NCBI RefSeq assembly: GCF_009827305.1
Contig: NZ_WTYJ01000001.1
Location: forward strand, 248,001-312,000
Direction: 5' to 3'
DNA length: 64,000 nt
Source of the DNA: Croceibacterium xixiisoli
Lineage (GTDB): Bacteria; Pseudomonadota; Alphaproteobacteria; Sphingomonadales; Sphingomonadaceae
Position 1 is the stretch's first letter. Every line of letters begins with the position of its first letter. The position numbers and the translations under genes were made by a program. Shown here piece by piece: positions 28,242 through 38,926 of this stretch. The notes below the pieces were generated by a model that made no database searches, had not been told where the DNA came from, and saw only the letters and a list, made by a program, of their open reading frames with translations.

Positions 28242-28730
28242 ATGCGAAATGCGCGCATGGAATCTGACGCTTCAAAACCGCAGACAACGATCGAATGGGG
28301 CCTGCTGGGTCAATCGATCGGCCCGCGCATCCGGTTGCTGCGCAACGCGCTGACCGCAAGGTCCATTTCTGCATCGGCGCCCTATGGCCTGCCGACCGGA
28401 TCGCTGACGGTGCTGGCACTGATCGCGGCCAACACAGGCAGTTCGCAAACCGCGTTGGCCCGCAGCGCCGGGCTGAACAAGTCAGCGCTTGTCGGGATCG
28501 TGGACGAACTGGAAGCGCGCGGCCTGGCTGCCCGTGACCGGTCTGAACGGGATCGCCGCCGCAACAGCCTGTCGGTGACGCCGGAAGGCGAAGAGGTGAT
28601 GCGCACGCTGTTTACGGCCGTGACCACCAATGAGGCGCCCATCCGGGATGCGTTGGGCCAGCAGGATATGACCCTGCTGCTCAGCCTGCTCGACCGGGCG
28701 ATCGAGGCTGTGCAGGAGGCTGACGGCTGA
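28242..28730 (+). CDS. MarR-family transcriptional regulator
   Basis: A 162-residue winged-helix DNA-binding protein, likely dimeric. The wing-helix region is clear: SSQTALARSAGLNKSALVGIVDELEARGLAARDRSERDRRRNSL contains the recognition helix and the DRR wing typical of MarR (positions about 68-110). The N- and C-terminal helices would form the dimer interface. The start could also be ATG five codons later (28257). Its targets are unknown; it precedes a broken gene and follows ung. Confidence 0.88.
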   Translation: MRNARMESDASKPQTTIEWGLLGQSIGPRIRLLRNALTARSISASAPYGLPTGSLTVLALIAANTGSSQTALARSAGLNKSALVGIVDELEARGLAARDRSERDRRRNSLSVTPEGEEVMRTLFTAVTTNEAPIRDALGQQDMTLLLSLLDRAIEAVQEADG

Positions 28731-28769
28731 GGACTTCCGGGTCGGCCCGGCCCGGGTTAAGGGCCGGAG

Positions 28770-29341
28770 ATGTCTACCTCCAAGGATGTAATCCGGCTGG
28801 GCAAGCTGATCGCTGCCCGCCATGGCTGGCCCGCGGCCAAGGCGTTCAAGGCCTATCGCATGACCGATGCCGATCGGGCTGCGATCACCACCAGCGCGCT
28901 GGATCTACTGGCGCTTTTCCCTTCCACCATCAACGCCGATTCCGGCGCCATGCTGAGCGCGGCCTTTGCCGTGCAGTTGGAACGCGCGCTGTCTGCCCCC
29001 GAGGGGGTACCGGTGCAGGTGGTTTCGGGCGGGCTCAGCATTGCCGGGCAGATGTGTTCGGCAGCGGCGACTCGCCGGATCATGTCTGGGTGATGGTCGG
29101 CCCCCACGTGGCGGATATCGCCCTGTTCCGCCTGGCCTATGCCCGCTCCGCCCCGGCGGCGCTGTTTCATCACATCGATCGCATGTTTGGCCCGAACAAG
29201 GCGCTCTATGTCGATCACTGGTCGCGCACGCGCCAGATCGGCCTGATCTATGAACCCCGCGATGTTCTGGCAGAGGCGGATGTTACCGCCCTGATGGGCG
29301 ACGCCTATCGGGCCATCCAGGCTGCGCGCGGCGGGGAATGA
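28770..29341 (+). pseudogene. Frameshifted hypothetical gene (transglutaminase-like shape)
   Basis: Two reading frames make one protein of about 190 residues. The first (from ATG 28770) ends soon after GVPVQVVSGGLSIAGQ at a TGA (29091-29093). The second frame, readable from about 29050 as DVFGSGDSPDHVWVMVG, continues to 29341. The total, 572 bp, is not a multiple of three, so one base is missing (or two are extra) near GGGCAGATGTG at about 29047-29056. The pattern GVPVQVVSGG then DHVWVMVGPHVADI faintly resembles a transglutaminase-type fold with the usual cysteine lost; this is a guess. Decay and sequencing error cannot be separated here. Confidence 0.6.
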
Positions 29342-29381
29342 TCGCGATCACAAGCCTGCGGTAAAACCGGGCAGAACAAGA

Positions 29382-29417
29382 AAAAGCGCCCCGAACCAGC
29401 CGGTCCGGGGCGCTTTT
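29382..29417. terminator. Bidirectional terminator before gltD
   Basis: AAAAGCGCCCCG (29382-29393) and CGGGGCGCTTTT (29406-29417) form a perfect 12-bp stem with a 12-base loop and T-runs on both strands. It lies between the convergent frameshifted gene and gltD. Confidence 0.85.
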
Positions 29418-29438
29418 CGGTCTCGATACCTGTCGCGA

Positions 29439-30875
29439 TCAGCGCGGCAGTTCCGTTACGCCCATCAGGGCTTCATCCACGGCGCGTGCAGCCTGCCGAC
29501 CTTCGCGGATCGCCCACACCACCAGGCTCTGGCCACGGCGCATGTCGCCGCAGGCGAAGATCATGTCTTCGCTGGTGCGATATTCGAACGTGTTGGCATC
29601 GACATTGCCGCGATCGGTCAGCTTTACGCCGGCCTGGCTCAGCAGGCCGTTCTTCTTTGGCCCCAGGAAACCCATGGCCAGGAAGATCAGATCCGCCTTC
29701 AGCGTGAACTCGCTGCCGGGAACTTCTTCCAGTTTGCCGTTGCTCCAGTCGGCGCGAACGCACTTCAAACCGGTCACTGTGCCGTTTTCGCCCACCACTT
29801 CCTTTGTCAGCACGGCCCAGTCGCGGTCCACGCCTTCTTCGTGGCTGCTGGATGTGCGCAGCTTCAGCGGCCAGTTCGGCCAGGTCATCAGCTTGTTTTC
29901 GCGTTCCGGCGGCTGCGGCATGATCTCGATCTGGGTCACGCTGCGCGCACCCTGACGGTTGGAGGTGCCGACGCAGTCGGAACCGGTGTCGCCGCCGCCG
30001 ATCACGATCACATCCTTGCCTGTGGCCGACAGTGTGCCACGCGGTGCGGCGCGGTTTTCATCGTCACCGGCCACGCGCTTGTTCTGCTGGGTCAGGAATT
30101 CCATCGCCTGGCGCACGCCGGGCATTTCCGCGCCGGGGATCTGCAGCGGGCGGGCGTCTTCGGCGCCGCCTGCCAGCACGATCGCGTCGAAGTTTTCCTT
30201 CAGCGACTTGATCGAAACATCAACGCCAACTTCGGTGCTGGTTTTGAAGGTCACGCCTTCGGCTTCCATCTGCACCGCACGGCGGTTGATCAGATGCTTT
30301 TCCATCTTGAAGTCGGGGATGCCGTAACGCAGCAGGCCACCAACCCGGTCGGCCTTCTCGAACACCGTCACCGAATGGCCGGCGCGGGCCAGCTGCTGGG
30401 CGCAGGCCATGCCGGCCGGACCCGATCCGACCACGGCCACGCTCTTGCCCGTACGCACGGCCGGAACCTGGGGTTCGATCCAGCCTTCTTTCCATCCGCG
30501 ATCCACGATCGCGCATTCGATGCTCTTGATCGTGACGGGTTCGTCGATCAGGTTCAGCGTGCAGCTCGCCTCGCACGGGGCAGGGCAGATACGGCCGGTG
30601 AATTCCGGGAAATTGTTCGTCGAATGCAGCGTTTCCAGCGCATTGCGCCAGTCGCTCTCATAGACGAGGTGGTTCCAGTCCGGGATCATGTTGTTCACCG
30701 GACAGCCATTGTGGCAATAGGGAATGCCGCAGTTCATGCAGCGCGACGCCTGGGTCTTCAGGCTGGTCTCGCTGTGGGGAACCACGAACTCGCGATAGTG
30801 CTTCAGGCGTTCCACAGGCGCATCATAGGTGCGATCCTGCCGGTCAACCTCGAGGAATCCGGTTTCCTTACCCAT
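29439..30875 (-). CDS. gltD: Glutamate synthase (NADPH) small subunit
   Basis: Small FAD subunit of GOGAT; passes electrons from NADPH to the large subunit through iron-sulfur clusters. The 478-residue protein starts at ATG 30875 ([15 protein letters not shown]), 11 bp after gltB. It has the N-terminal cluster cysteines in [17 protein letters not shown] and CPAPCEASC, the first dinucleotide site [18 protein letters not shown], the second [15 protein letters not shown], and the final [17 protein letters not shown]. Complete and typical. Confidence 0.97.
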   Translation of the reverse strand: MGKETGFLEVDRQDRTYDAPVERLKHYREFVVPHSETSLKTQASRCMNCGIPYCHNGCPVNNMIPDWNHLVYESDWRNALETLHSTNNFPEFTGRICPAPCEASCTLNLIDEPVTIKSIECAIVDRGWKEGWIEPQVPAVRTGKSVAVVGSGPAGMACAQQLARAGHSVTVFEKADRVGGLLRYGIPDFKMEKHLINRRAVQMEAEGVTFKTSTEVGVDVSIKSLKENFDAIVLAGGAEDARPLQIPGAEMPGVRQAMEFLTQQNKRVAGDDENRAAPRGTLSATGKDVIVIGGGDTGSDCVGTSNRQGARSVTQIEIMPQPPERENKLMTWPNWPLKLRTSSSHEEGVDRDWAVLTKEVVGENGTVTGLKCVRADWSNGKLEEVPGSEFTLKADLIFLAMGFLGPKKNGLLSQAGVKLTDRGNVDANTFEYRTSEDMIFACGDMRRGQSLVVWAIREGRQAARAVDEALMGVTELPR

Positions 30876-30886
30876 CTTCTCTATCC

Positions 30887-33800
30887 TTACTCGGCTGCAA
30901 CCGAAGCGGCGATTTCGCGCTCTGCTTCGAGCTGGCGCAGGGCCAGCGCATAATCCTTCGGCATGACCTTGACGAACTTGGTCAGCGCATTGTCCCAATC
31001 GGCCAGCAGGGCGGTGGCGCGGGCCGATCCGGTGTGCAGCTTGTGCCGTTCCACCAGAATGCGCAGGCGCTGCGCATCATGGCGCAACATGTCGCCCATG
31101 CCGTAATCGCCCACATGGCTCGCCCGCTGCTGCGGGTAACCCTGACCTTCATCGTCGCTGGCCGTGCCATCCATGGCCAGCAGATCGACCTGGGCCGGGT
31201 TGCAACGGTTACGGAACTGTCCGTCCTCGTCATAGACATAGGCAATGCCGCCCGACATGCCGGCCGCGAAATTGCGCCCGGTCTTGCCCAATACGCAGAC
31301 AACGCCGCCGGTCATATATTCGCAGCCATGGTCACCCGTGCCTTCGACCACCGCAATGGCGCCCGAATTGCGGACGGCGAAACGTTCGCCGGCCACACCG
31401 TTGAAGAAGGCTTCGCCCGCGATCGCGCCATAGAGCACGGTGTTGCCGACGATGATGTTTTCGGTCGGATCGCGCGGTGCCTCGGCCGGCGGCCGCACGA
31501 TGATGCGCCCGCCCGACAGGCCCTTGCCGACATAGTCATTGGCATCGCCGACCAGGTCCACGGTTACCCCATGGGCCAGCCAGGCAGCGAAGCTCTGGCC
31601 GGCAACGCCGGTGAAGTTAATCCGCAGCTGATCCGCCTTGAGCCCGGCATGGCCGTGCTTGCGGGCGATTTCACCCGACAGCATGGTGCCGGCGGTGCGG
31701 TTGACGTTGCGGATCTGGCGGTCGATCACCACCACTTCGCCATCGTCGATGGCCGGCCGTGCGGCGGCAATCAGATCATTGTCCAGCGCGGCATCCAGCC
31801 CGTGATCCTGCACGCCGGTCTGGCGCAGGCCCGTACCTTCTGCCGGGGTCACCTGATACAGCAGGCGCGACAGATCCACGCCTTCGGCCTTCCAGTGGTT
31901 GACCGCGCGGCGCGTATCGATCCGGTCGACGCGACCGACCATTTCCTCGACCGTGCGGAAACCCATCTCGGCCATGATCTGGCGCAGTTCTTCCGCAACG
32001 AAGAAGAAGTAATTGATCACATGTTCGGGCTGACCGACGAAGCGCTTGCGCAGCAGCGGGTTCTGCGTCGCCACGCCCACCGGGCAGGTGTTGAGATGGC
32101 ACTTGCGCATCATGATACAGCCGGCCGCGATCAGCGGGGCGGTGGCAAAACCGAATTCCTCTGCTCCCAGCAATGCGCCGATGGCGACATCGCGGCCGGT
32201 GCGCAGGCCGCCGTCGACCTGCACCGCAATGCGGCTGCGCAGGTCGTTCAGCAGTAGGGTCTGCTGGGTTTCGGCCAGGCCGATTTCCCACGGACTGCCG
32301 GCATGGGTCAGGCTGGTCAGCGGCGATGCACCGGTGCCGCCTTCATAGCCGGAAATGGTCACATGGTCGGCACGCGCCTTGGAAACGCCGGCAGCGACCG
32401 TGCCCACGCCCACTTCGGACACCAGCTTCACGGAAATGCGCGCGACCGGGTTCACGTTCTTCAGATCGTGGATCAGCTGCGCCAGATCCTCGATCGAATA
32501 GATATCGTGGTGCGGCGGCGGGGAGATCAGGCCGACGCCCGGGGTCGAATGGCGGGTGGCGCCGATGGTCTTGTCCACCTTGTCACCGGGCAGCTGGCCA
32601 CCTTCGCCGGGCTTCGCGCCCTGTGCCATCTTGATCTGGATGTCGTCGGAATTGACCAGATATTCGGTGGTCACGCCGAACCGGCCCGACGCGACCTGCT
32701 TGATCGCCGAACGCATGGAATCGCCATCGTCCATCGGCAGGAAGCGCTTGGGATCTTCGCCGCCTTCACCAGTGTTGGACTTGCCGCCGATGCGGTTCAT
32801 CGCCAGGGCCAACGTGGTGTGCGCTTCCCAGCTGATCGAGCCATAGCTCATCGCGCCGGTGACGAAGCGCTTCACGATTTCGGCCGCAGGTTCGACTTCG
32901 GAAATGTCGATCACCTTGTCGGCCTTCTTCAGTTCCATCAAGCCACGGATCGTCAGCAGGCGTTCCGACTGTTCGTTGATCGAACGGGCGAATTCCTCGT
33001 AGCTGGCGAAATTGTTGCCACGCACCGCGTGCTGCAGGCTCGCCACGCTGGCCGGAGTCCAGGCGTGATCTTCACCGCGCAGGCGGTACTGATACATCCC
33101 GCCGACATCCAGCATGTTGCGATAGATCGGGTTGTCACCATAGGCGGCGGCGTGGCGGCGAACCGCCTCTTCCCCGACTTCACGCAGGCCGATGCCTTCG
33201 ATCGTGGTTGCCGTGCCGGTGAAATAGGCAGCGATGAAATCGCTCGACAGGCCGATCGCGTCGAAGATCTGCGCCCCGCAATAGGACTGGTAGGTCGAAA
33301 TGCCCATCTTGGACATGACCTTCATGATCCCCTTGCCGATCGCCTTGACGTAGTTCTTCTGCACATCCTTCGCCGAAAGGTGCGGCAGCTTCTTCTGACG
33401 GATGTCCTCCAGCGTTTCGAACGCCAGATAAGGGTTGATGGCTTCGGCGCCATAGCCGGCCAGCACGCAGAAATGGTGCACTTCGCGCGCTTCGCCGGTT
33501 TCCACGACCAGCCCGGTCTGCATGCGCAAACCCTGGCGGACCAGGTGATGGTGCACGGCAGCGGTTGCCAGCACGGCTGGCATGTCGATCCGCTCGGCGC
33601 TCTGGGCCCGATCGGACAGGATCAGGATGTTCTTGTCCTGCAGCACGGCCTCGGTGGCGGCCCAGCACATTTCCTTGATCGCCATTTCCAGCCCGTCGAC
33701 GCCGGTCGATGCGTCCCAGGTCATGTCGATCGTGGCGGTGCGGAATGCGCCGTCGAGCGATTCCTCGACCGAGCGGATCTTGGCCAGATCCTCATTGGTC

Positions 33801-35530
33801 AGGATCGGCTGCGACACTTCCAGCCGCTTGTGCACGCCGGCATCATGACCCAGCAGATTGGGGCGAGGACCGATCATGGACAGCAGGCTCATCACCAGCT
33901 CTTCGCGGATCGGGTCGATCGGCGGATTGGTGACCTGGGCGAAGTTCTGCTTGAAGTAATCGAACAGCAGGCGGCTCTTGTCCGACAGCACGGCAATCGG
34001 CGTGTCGGTGCCCATCGAACCCAGCGGATCATCGCCATTGGCGGCCATCGGTTCCAGGAACTTGGTGATGTCTTCCTGGGTGTAGCCGAAACCCTGCTGG
34101 CGGATCAGCAGCGATTCCTCGTCAGTGACGATCTCTTCGCGGTCGCTGTCGATCGCTTCGAGATCTTCCAGCTTGTACTGTGCCTTGGCCAGCCAATTTT
34201 CATAGGGTTCGGCATTGGCCAATTCGGCCTTCAGCTCTTCGTCCTCGACGATGCGGCCCTGTTCCAGATCGATCAGCAGCATGCGGCCCGGCTGCAGGCG
34301 CCATTTGCGGATGATGTCCTCGTCCTTGAACGGCAGCACGCCGCTTTCCGAAGACAGACAGATCAGATCGTCCTTGGTGACGCAGAAACGCGCCGGGCGC
34401 AGGCCGTTGCGGTCCAGCGTCGCGGCGATCTGGCGGCCATCGGTGAACGCCACGGCGGCGGGGCCGTCCCATGGTTCCATCAGCGCGGCGTGATACTCGT
34501 AAAACGCCTTGCGGGCCGGATCGATCAGCGGATCGCGCGACCATGCTTCCGGGATCAGCATCATCATGGCGTGGGCCAGCGAATATCCGCCCAGCAGCAG
34601 CAGCTCCAAAGCATTGTCGAGGCAGGCCGTGTCGGACTGGCCATGCGGCACGATTGGCCATAACTTGTCCAGATCGGCGCCCAGCAGCGGCGATTCCATC
34701 GTGCGGCGGCGGGCGTTCATCCAGTTGACGTTGCCGCGCACGGTGTTGATTTCACCATTGTGCGCGATCAGCCGGAACGGCTGCGCCAGACGCCAGCTGG
34801 GGAAGGTGTTGGTCGAAAAGCGCTGGTGCACCAGACCGATGGCCGAAACGCAATCCGCATCGCGCAGATCGTCGTAGAAGCTGCCGACCTGGGTGGCCAG
34901 CAGCAGACCCTTGTACACCACCGTCCGGCTGGAGAAGCTGGGCATGTAGAGTTCGGTCAGCGACGGCATGCCGTGCTTTTCGGCTAGCGCTTCCAGCGGG
35001 TTCTGCGTCTGCTTGCGGATCACGATCAGCTTGCGTTCGAACGCGTCCTGATCGGGGCAATTGTCGCCACGCGCGATGAAGCACTGGCGGATCACCGGCA
35101 TGGAGGCGAGCACCGCCTTGCCCAGACCTTCCTGGCAGGTCGGCACATCGCGCCAGCCGATCAGCGTCTGGCCTTCCTTGGCGATGAACTTTTCAAACTG
35201 TTCGGTGATGAAATCACGCGCGGCGCTATCCTGTGGCAGGAAGCACATGGCCACGGCATAATCGCCCGGCTGCGGCAGGGTCAGCCCCGCACCATCCGCC
35301 CATTTGCGGTACAGCGGATCGGGGATCTGCATCAGAATACCGGCGCCGTCACCGAGCAGCGGATCAGAACCGACCGCGCCACGGTGATCAAGATTGGCCA
35401 GAATTTCCAGAGCCTGGGTTACGATCGCGTGGGTTTTGACGCCTTTAATATGGGCAAGAAAGCCTACACCGCAGGAATCGTGTTCGTTACGCGAATCATA
35501 AAGCCCTTGTGCTTCCGGGTATCCGTTCAA
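30887..35530 (-). CDS. gltB: Glutamate synthase (NADPH) large subunit
   Basis: Large subunit of GOGAT: takes the amide nitrogen of glutamine and 2-oxoglutarate to make two glutamates, the main ammonia-assimilation route with glutamine synthetase. The 1547-residue protein begins with a short propeptide and Cys20 in [16 protein letters not shown], the N-terminal nucleophile of the glutaminase domain after processing. FMN/synthase-domain blocks are present, including [25 protein letters not shown] and [13 protein letters not shown]. The 3Fe-4S cysteines are in [19 protein letters not shown]. The C-terminal beta-helix is full length. gltB-gltD form an operon. Confidence 0.98.
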   Translation of the reverse strand: MNGYPEAQGLYDSRNEHDSCGVGFLAHIKGVKTHAIVTQALEILANLDHRGAVGSDPLLGDGAGILMQIPDPLYRKWADGAGLTLPQPGDYAVAMCFLPQDSAARDFITEQFEKFIAKEGQTLIGWRDVPTCQEGLGKAVLASMPVIRQCFIARGDNCPDQDAFERKLIVIRKQTQNPLEALAEKHGMPSLTELYMPSFSSRTVVYKGLLLATQVGSFYDDLRDADCVSAIGLVHQRFSTNTFPSWRLAQPFRLIAHNGEINTVRGNVNWMNARRRTMESPLLGADLDKLWPIVPHGQSDTACLDNALELLLLGGYSLAHAMMMLIPEAWSRDPLIDPARKAFYEYHAALMEPWDGPAAVAFTDGRQIAATLDRNGLRPARFCVTKDDLICLSSESGVLPFKDEDIIRKWRLQPGRMLLIDLEQGRIVEDEELKAELANAEPYENWLAKAQYKLEDLEAIDSDREEIVTDEESLLIRQQGFGYTQEDITKFLEPMAANGDDPLGSMGTDTPIAVLSDKSRLLFDYFKQNFAQVTNPPIDPIREELVMSLLSMIGPRPNLLGHDAGVHKRLEVSQPILTNEDLAKIRSVEESLDGAFRTATIDMTWDASTGVDGLEMAIKEMCWAATEAVLQDKNILILSDRAQSAERIDMPAVLATAAVHHHLVRQGLRMQTGLVVETGEAREVHHFCVLAGYGAEAINPYLAFETLEDIRQKKLPHLSAKDVQKNYVKAIGKGIMKVMSKMGISTYQSYCGAQIFDAIGLSSDFIAAYFTGTATTIEGIGLREVGEEAVRRHAAAYGDNPIYRNMLDVGGMYQYRLRGEDHAWTPASVASLQHAVRGNNFASYEEFARSINEQSERLLTIRGLMELKKADKVIDISEVEPAAEIVKRFVTGAMSYGSISWEAHTTLALAMNRIGGKSNTGEGGEDPKRFLPMDDGDSMRSAIKQVASGRFGVTTEYLVNSDDIQIKMAQGAKPGEGGQLPGDKVDKTIGATRHSTPGVGLISPPPHHDIYSIEDLAQLIHDLKNVNPVARISVKLVSEVGVGTVAAGVSKARADHVTISGYEGGTGASPLTSLTHAGSPWEIGLAETQQTLLLNDLRSRIAVQVDGGLRTGRDVAIGALLGAEEFGFATAPLIAAGCIMMRKCHLNTCPVGVATQNPLLRKRFVGQPEHVINYFFFVAEELRQIMAEMGFRTVEEMVGRVDRIDTRRAVNHWKAEGVDLSRLLYQVTPAEGTGLRQTGVQDHGLDAALDNDLIAAARPAIDDGEVVVIDRQIRNVNRTAGTMLSGEIARKHGHAGLKADQLRINFTGVAGQSFAAWLAHGVTVDLVGDANDYVGKGLSGGRIIVRPPAEAPRDPTENIIVGNTVLYGAIAGEAFFNGVAGERFAVRNSGAIAVVEGTGDHGCEYMTGGVVCVLGKTGRNFAAGMSGGIAYVYDEDGQFRNRCNPAQVDLLAMDGTASDDEGQGYPQQRASHVGDYGMGDMLRHDAQRLRILVERHKLHTGSARATALLADWDNALTKFVKVMPKDYALALRQLEAEREIAASVAAE

Positions 35531-35717
35531 TGTCGTCTTCCTGTCTCCGCCCCACCAAAAATCGCACCTCGCGACCGGTCTAGCACGGCAACGAAGCGCG
35601 ACTCATCACTCTGGAAGGGCATTCAAAAATGTCGCGAGGGTCCCCCATGGCGACAGGAAGCTGTTTTTGCAAGATCGCGCTGCGCCATAGCCCGTCAAAA
35701 GGACTGCAGCGTGACAC

Positions 35718-37370
35718 TCATGCAGCACCGCTCAAACGGCGCAGGGTTTCCAGCGCGCCGCGCAGGGCATTTTCGGATTCCGCGCTGTGTTCGCGCGGAT
35801 TGCCGGGATTGGCAGAACGCGGCGGATCGAACAGGCGGCCGGTGTGGGTGGGGACAGCCTGATCATCATCACCGCTGGTCGGGGCGCGGAACGACTGGCG
35901 CGAATTTTCGCTGTCATTGCCGAATGGGCTGCCGAAATCGTCGTCATCGGTGTCCGGCTGTTTGGCGCGGACGAATTCCTGCAGCCGTGCGGTGAAGGCA
36001 TTTCCTGAATTGAGAAGCGATCCGAGACGGCCTTCGCCCTGGCTGTCTTCTGCAGCACGACCACCCGGTGCCGGCTCGGCACTGTTCATGGCGTTCTTGA
36101 GAAATGGCAGGCTGAACGATTCGACGAAGGCCTGCGCGTCATCCTCATCATCGTCATGATCATGGGCGGCAAAGCTGCGGAAATAGCTGGGCGGCTCCGC
36201 CTGGCGCAGCGCGCTATCGTATTCATCCGCTTCGGCAAAATCGGTCAGGTCGAACGGGCGTTCCCCCGCATCGGCCACGGAACCGCCCAGCGCCTGTTCG
36301 GGCCCGTCGGAAAATTCGCGCGGCAGATCGCTCGGGAAGGACAGGGGCTGGGCTGGTGCGGGGCTGGCCGGCTTGGGCGAACCACCGAAATAGGCGGCCA
36401 TGGCCTGCGCAGCCTCTTCGGCGGCAGCGGCTTCGACGTCGTCGACCAGGGCAGAGGTACCGGCGAGCGAAATCGGCGGAATGGCGGTGGCAACTGCGGC
36501 GCTCGCCGTGCGTCCGGCCAGTTCACGCCGGCGCGCGATCGATGCAGCAAGGCGGTCGACCAGTTGCCTGGTTGCCATATCGTTCAGCGAAGACGGGGTG
36601 CTTTCCTCGGAATCGCGTGCGGTCATTGAAACATCCTCTTGCCAGGCGGTCTCTGCCGGCATGGTATTGCCATCAAACTCAGGAGAATCGCGCAACTCTG
36701 CGACGACATCAGCCTGTGGCGCGACGTCCGGCGCATTGGCGAAGGGCGGCATCGACATGTCGTGCTGATCGTTCATCATACGGTTTGTATCGTCACCGGC
36801 GGGAACATCGTCCGCCAGACCCAGCCCGAACCCGATCCGGTCGTCATGCATATGGCTGTCCGGGCCGGCTTCACCGGGGAGCGGCACGGCGTCGAAGAAC
36901 TGCGATCGGGGCGCGGCATCCTGCATGGCCAGCGGCCGCTTCCGCCCGGTCGATCCATCGCCGTCGAATCCGTCCTCGCCCAGTTCTTCATGGGCGCTGA
37001 TTGGCTTGCGCCCGGTGTCAGAGGGGCGCAGCCGTGCCAGCATGGCGGGATCGGTGCTGTTTGAGACAATCCGCCGGGCGATGGCAAATCCGCCTGCTGC
37101 CCCAGCCAGGGCGGCGATGATGGCGATCACCCCACGCGTCGTGAAATCGATGGGAGGGGCAAGCGGCGAGAAGACACTGGCAATGCCTGTCGCCTCGAAC
37201 ACGGAAACATAGAGCGCAGCGGGCAGGATCAGGCTGCCCAGGCCCAGCAGCACGCCGAACCAGATAGCTACGACAAGCGGGAAGGCCGGGTGTCTGGTGA
37301 CCGTTTGCTTCGTGACAGGCGACTTTGTCGATGCTGTCATCTTGGTGATGAGCTTGTCGATGACGGTCAT
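35718..37370 (-). CDS. Membrane-anchored acidic low-complexity protein, hypothetical
   Basis: A 550-residue protein whose start at ATG 37370 (MTVIDKLITKMTAS) is chosen over a longer reading. After 28 residues come two membrane segments, HPAFPLVVAIWFGVLLGLGSLILPAAL and VIAIIAALAGAAGGFAIARRIV. The rest (about residues 110-550) is acidic, alanine- and proline-rich and probably disordered, with DHDDDEDDAQAF near residue 440 and a predicted helix near the C-terminus (ALRGALETLRRLSG). I do not recognise a family. It lies 187 bp downstream of the divergent gltB region on the same strand; no operon partner overlaps. Confidence 0.65.
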   Translation of the reverse strand: MTVIDKLITKMTASTKSPVTKQTVTRHPAFPLVVAIWFGVLLGLGSLILPAALYVSVFEATGIASVFSPLAPPIDFTTRGVIAIIAALAGAAGGFAIARRIVSNSTDPAMLARLRPSDTGRKPISAHEELGEDGFDGDGSTGRKRPLAMQDAAPRSQFFDAVPLPGEAGPDSHMHDDRIGFGLGLADDVPAGDDTNRMMNDQHDMSMPPFANAPDVAPQADVVAELRDSPEFDGNTMPAETAWQEDVSMTARDSEESTPSSLNDMATRQLVDRLAASIARRRELAGRTASAAVATAIPPISLAGTSALVDDVEAAAAEEAAQAMAAYFGGSPKPASPAPAQPLSFPSDLPREFSDGPEQALGGSVADAGERPFDLTDFAEADEYDSALRQAEPPSYFRSFAAHDHDDDEDDAQAFVESFSLPFLKNAMNSAEPAPGGRAAEDSQGEGRLGSLLNSGNAFTARLQEFVRAKQPDTDDDDFGSPFGNDSENSRQSFRAPTSGDDDQAVPTHTGRLFDPPRSANPGNPREHSAESENALRGALETLRRLSGAA

Positions 37371-37413
37371 TCCTACCCCTGTATCTGCTCCGCAAGGCCC
37401 AACCGGGTGCCGC

Positions 37414-38664
37414 TCAGGCGGCAGCCGCAGGCAGGCGACGGTTTCCATCCTGTTTTGACAGGACTTGGTAAACGTCCTGATAACGCCGGACGTTCCGGGC
37501 CCAATCGTGGTTCTGCGCCACATGTTTACGGGCTGTATCACGGATGGACGCCCATTCGCCACGCCTTGCCAGCAGTCCCGCGAGCGCGTCTGCGCAGTCT
37601 TCGGGCGAATCGGCGGTAAACAAGGTTCCGGTTACGCCATCGGTGATCAGTTCGCGGTGCCCGCCCACATCCGATGCTGCAACCAGCCGACCCTGGGCCA
37701 TGGCCTCCAGTGGCTTCAAAGGCGTGACCAGATCGGTCAGGCGGCTGGCCTTGCGGGGATAAGCCATGATGTCGCACAGCGAATAATAGCGCTCCACTTC
37801 AGCATGTGGGACGCGCCCGACAAAGCGAATCGCATCAGCCGCCGGCGATGCCTTGGCCTGCGCAGCCAGTGCGGCCTCCATCGGGCCGCCGCCGACCATC
37901 AGCAGACGCGCCCCGGGCTGTTTTCGCAACAGGCTGGGCATGGCGGCGATCAGATCGTCCAGCCCTTCGTAATCATAGAAGCTGCCGATGAAGCCGATGA
38001 CCGGTCCGTCACCCAAGCCCAGTTCGGCCGCCAGCGCCGCGTCGCGGGCGAGCGGATCACCGAACAGCGTCAGATCGACGCCATTGGGCATTATGCCGAT
38101 CTTGCCCGGCGGCACACCGCGGTCGATCAGATCGTCGCGCAGCCCGCTGCAGATCGTCATCACCGCATCGGCACCGGCCACCACCCGGTTTTCCAGGCTG
38201 CGGGTCAGGCGGTAGCGCAGCGATCCTTCGTGTGTGGTCAGGTTGCCGACGGCGGCATCTTCCCAGAAGGCGCGGATTTCATAGACCAGCGGAATATTCA
38301 GCCGGCGGCTGGCGCGCAAGGCGGCCAGGCCGCAGAGCGCGGGCGAATGGGCGTGCAGCACATCCGGGCGCCAGCTGTGCGCGAGCTTGACGATCGCATC
38401 GGCCAGCAGCTGGATCTCACGCCATTCGCGCAGGCCCGTGGGCCCATTGGCGGTGCCGCGCGTGCGGTGGAATGTCAGCCCCTCGGCGGTTTCCTGATCC
38501 GGGCCGGCGGCCGTGTGGCGCAGCGAGGTGATCCCGCGAATCTCCAGCCCGTCCGCCTCCTGCGCCTTGAGTATCGCGCGGGTACGGAACGCATAGCCGC
38601 TGTGCAGCGGGAGCGAATGGTCGAGAACGTGCAGGATCCTGTTCATCATCTGGTGTTTTGCCAC
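37414..38664 (-). CDS. Glycosyltransferase, exosortase A system-associated (GT4-like)
   Basis: A 416-residue GT-B fold glycosyltransferase. It begins RILHVLDHSLPLHSGYAFRT, a signature of glycosyltransferases linked to the exosortase A/PEP-CTERM surface-protein system. The donor-binding C-terminal half has VIGFIGSFYDYEGLDDL, LLMVGGGPM, PRKASRLTDLVTPLKPLEAMAQG and the ExxxxxxxE-like acidic spacing of family GT4. Such enzymes extend glycans for secreted proteins or exopolysaccharide. It is divergent from, and shares a 70-bp promoter region with, the O-glycosylation ligase group. Exosortase itself is not in the window. Confidence 0.85.
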   Translation of the reverse strand: MAKHQMMNRILHVLDHSLPLHSGYAFRTRAILKAQEADGLEIRGITSLRHTAAGPDQETAEGLTFHRTRGTANGPTGLREWREIQLLADAIVKLAHSWRPDVLHAHSPALCGLAALRASRRLNIPLVYEIRAFWEDAAVGNLTTHEGSLRYRLTRSLENRVVAGADAVMTICSGLRDDLIDRGVPPGKIGIMPNGVDLTLFGDPLARDAALAAELGLGDGPVIGFIGSFYDYEGLDDLIAAMPSLLRKQPGARLLMVGGGPMEAALAAQAKASPAADAIRFVGRVPHAEVERYYSLCDIMAYPRKASRLTDLVTPLKPLEAMAQGRLVAASDVGGHRELITDGVTGTLFTADSPEDCADALAGLLARRGEWASIRDTARKHVAQNHDWARNVRRYQDVYQVLSKQDGNRRLPAAAA

Positions 38665-38734
38665 AGCAAGCTTAACGCCGCGTCAACCGCGCTCTGCCAA
38701 TAGGGTACCACCGGCTGCAGGAACGGGCCCCGCC

Positions 38735-38926
38735 TTGATCGACTATTTCACACTCGCGCTGACACATGGTCTGATGCTGATCGCCATCTGGCGGTTGGCG
38801 TTCCGCGCGGATCTGGATGCCGATGACGGGACGGACAGCCCGCGCGCAAAACCATGGATGCGCGGGCGCCCTGCCAGCGCAGGAGAACGCGCTGCCACCG
38901 CGCGGGAGCGCACGGACGATGCTTGA
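38735..38926 (+). CDS. 63-residue membrane protein overlapping the O-ligase gene
   Basis: Starts at TTG 38735 and reads MIDYFTLALTHGLMLIAIWRLAFRADL, one membrane helix, then a basic, polar tail (RAKPWMRGRPASAGERAA). Its stop, TGA at 38924-38926, overlaps the ATG of the next gene (38919) in the run ACGATGCTTGA, so the ligase is probably made by coupled translation. The hydrophobic N-terminus and tight overlap support a real gene; the weak start codon and lack of family make it uncertain. It may be a small partner of the ligase. Confidence 0.55.
   Translation: MIDYFTLALTHGLMLIAIWRLAFRADLDADDGTDSPRAKPWMRGRPASAGERAATARERTDDA

Noticed and set aside
29040-29060. Programmed ribosomal frameshift in the 28770-29341 gene
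   Set aside because: No slippery heptamer or stimulatory structure is visible at GGGCAGATGTG, so decay or sequence error is more likely.
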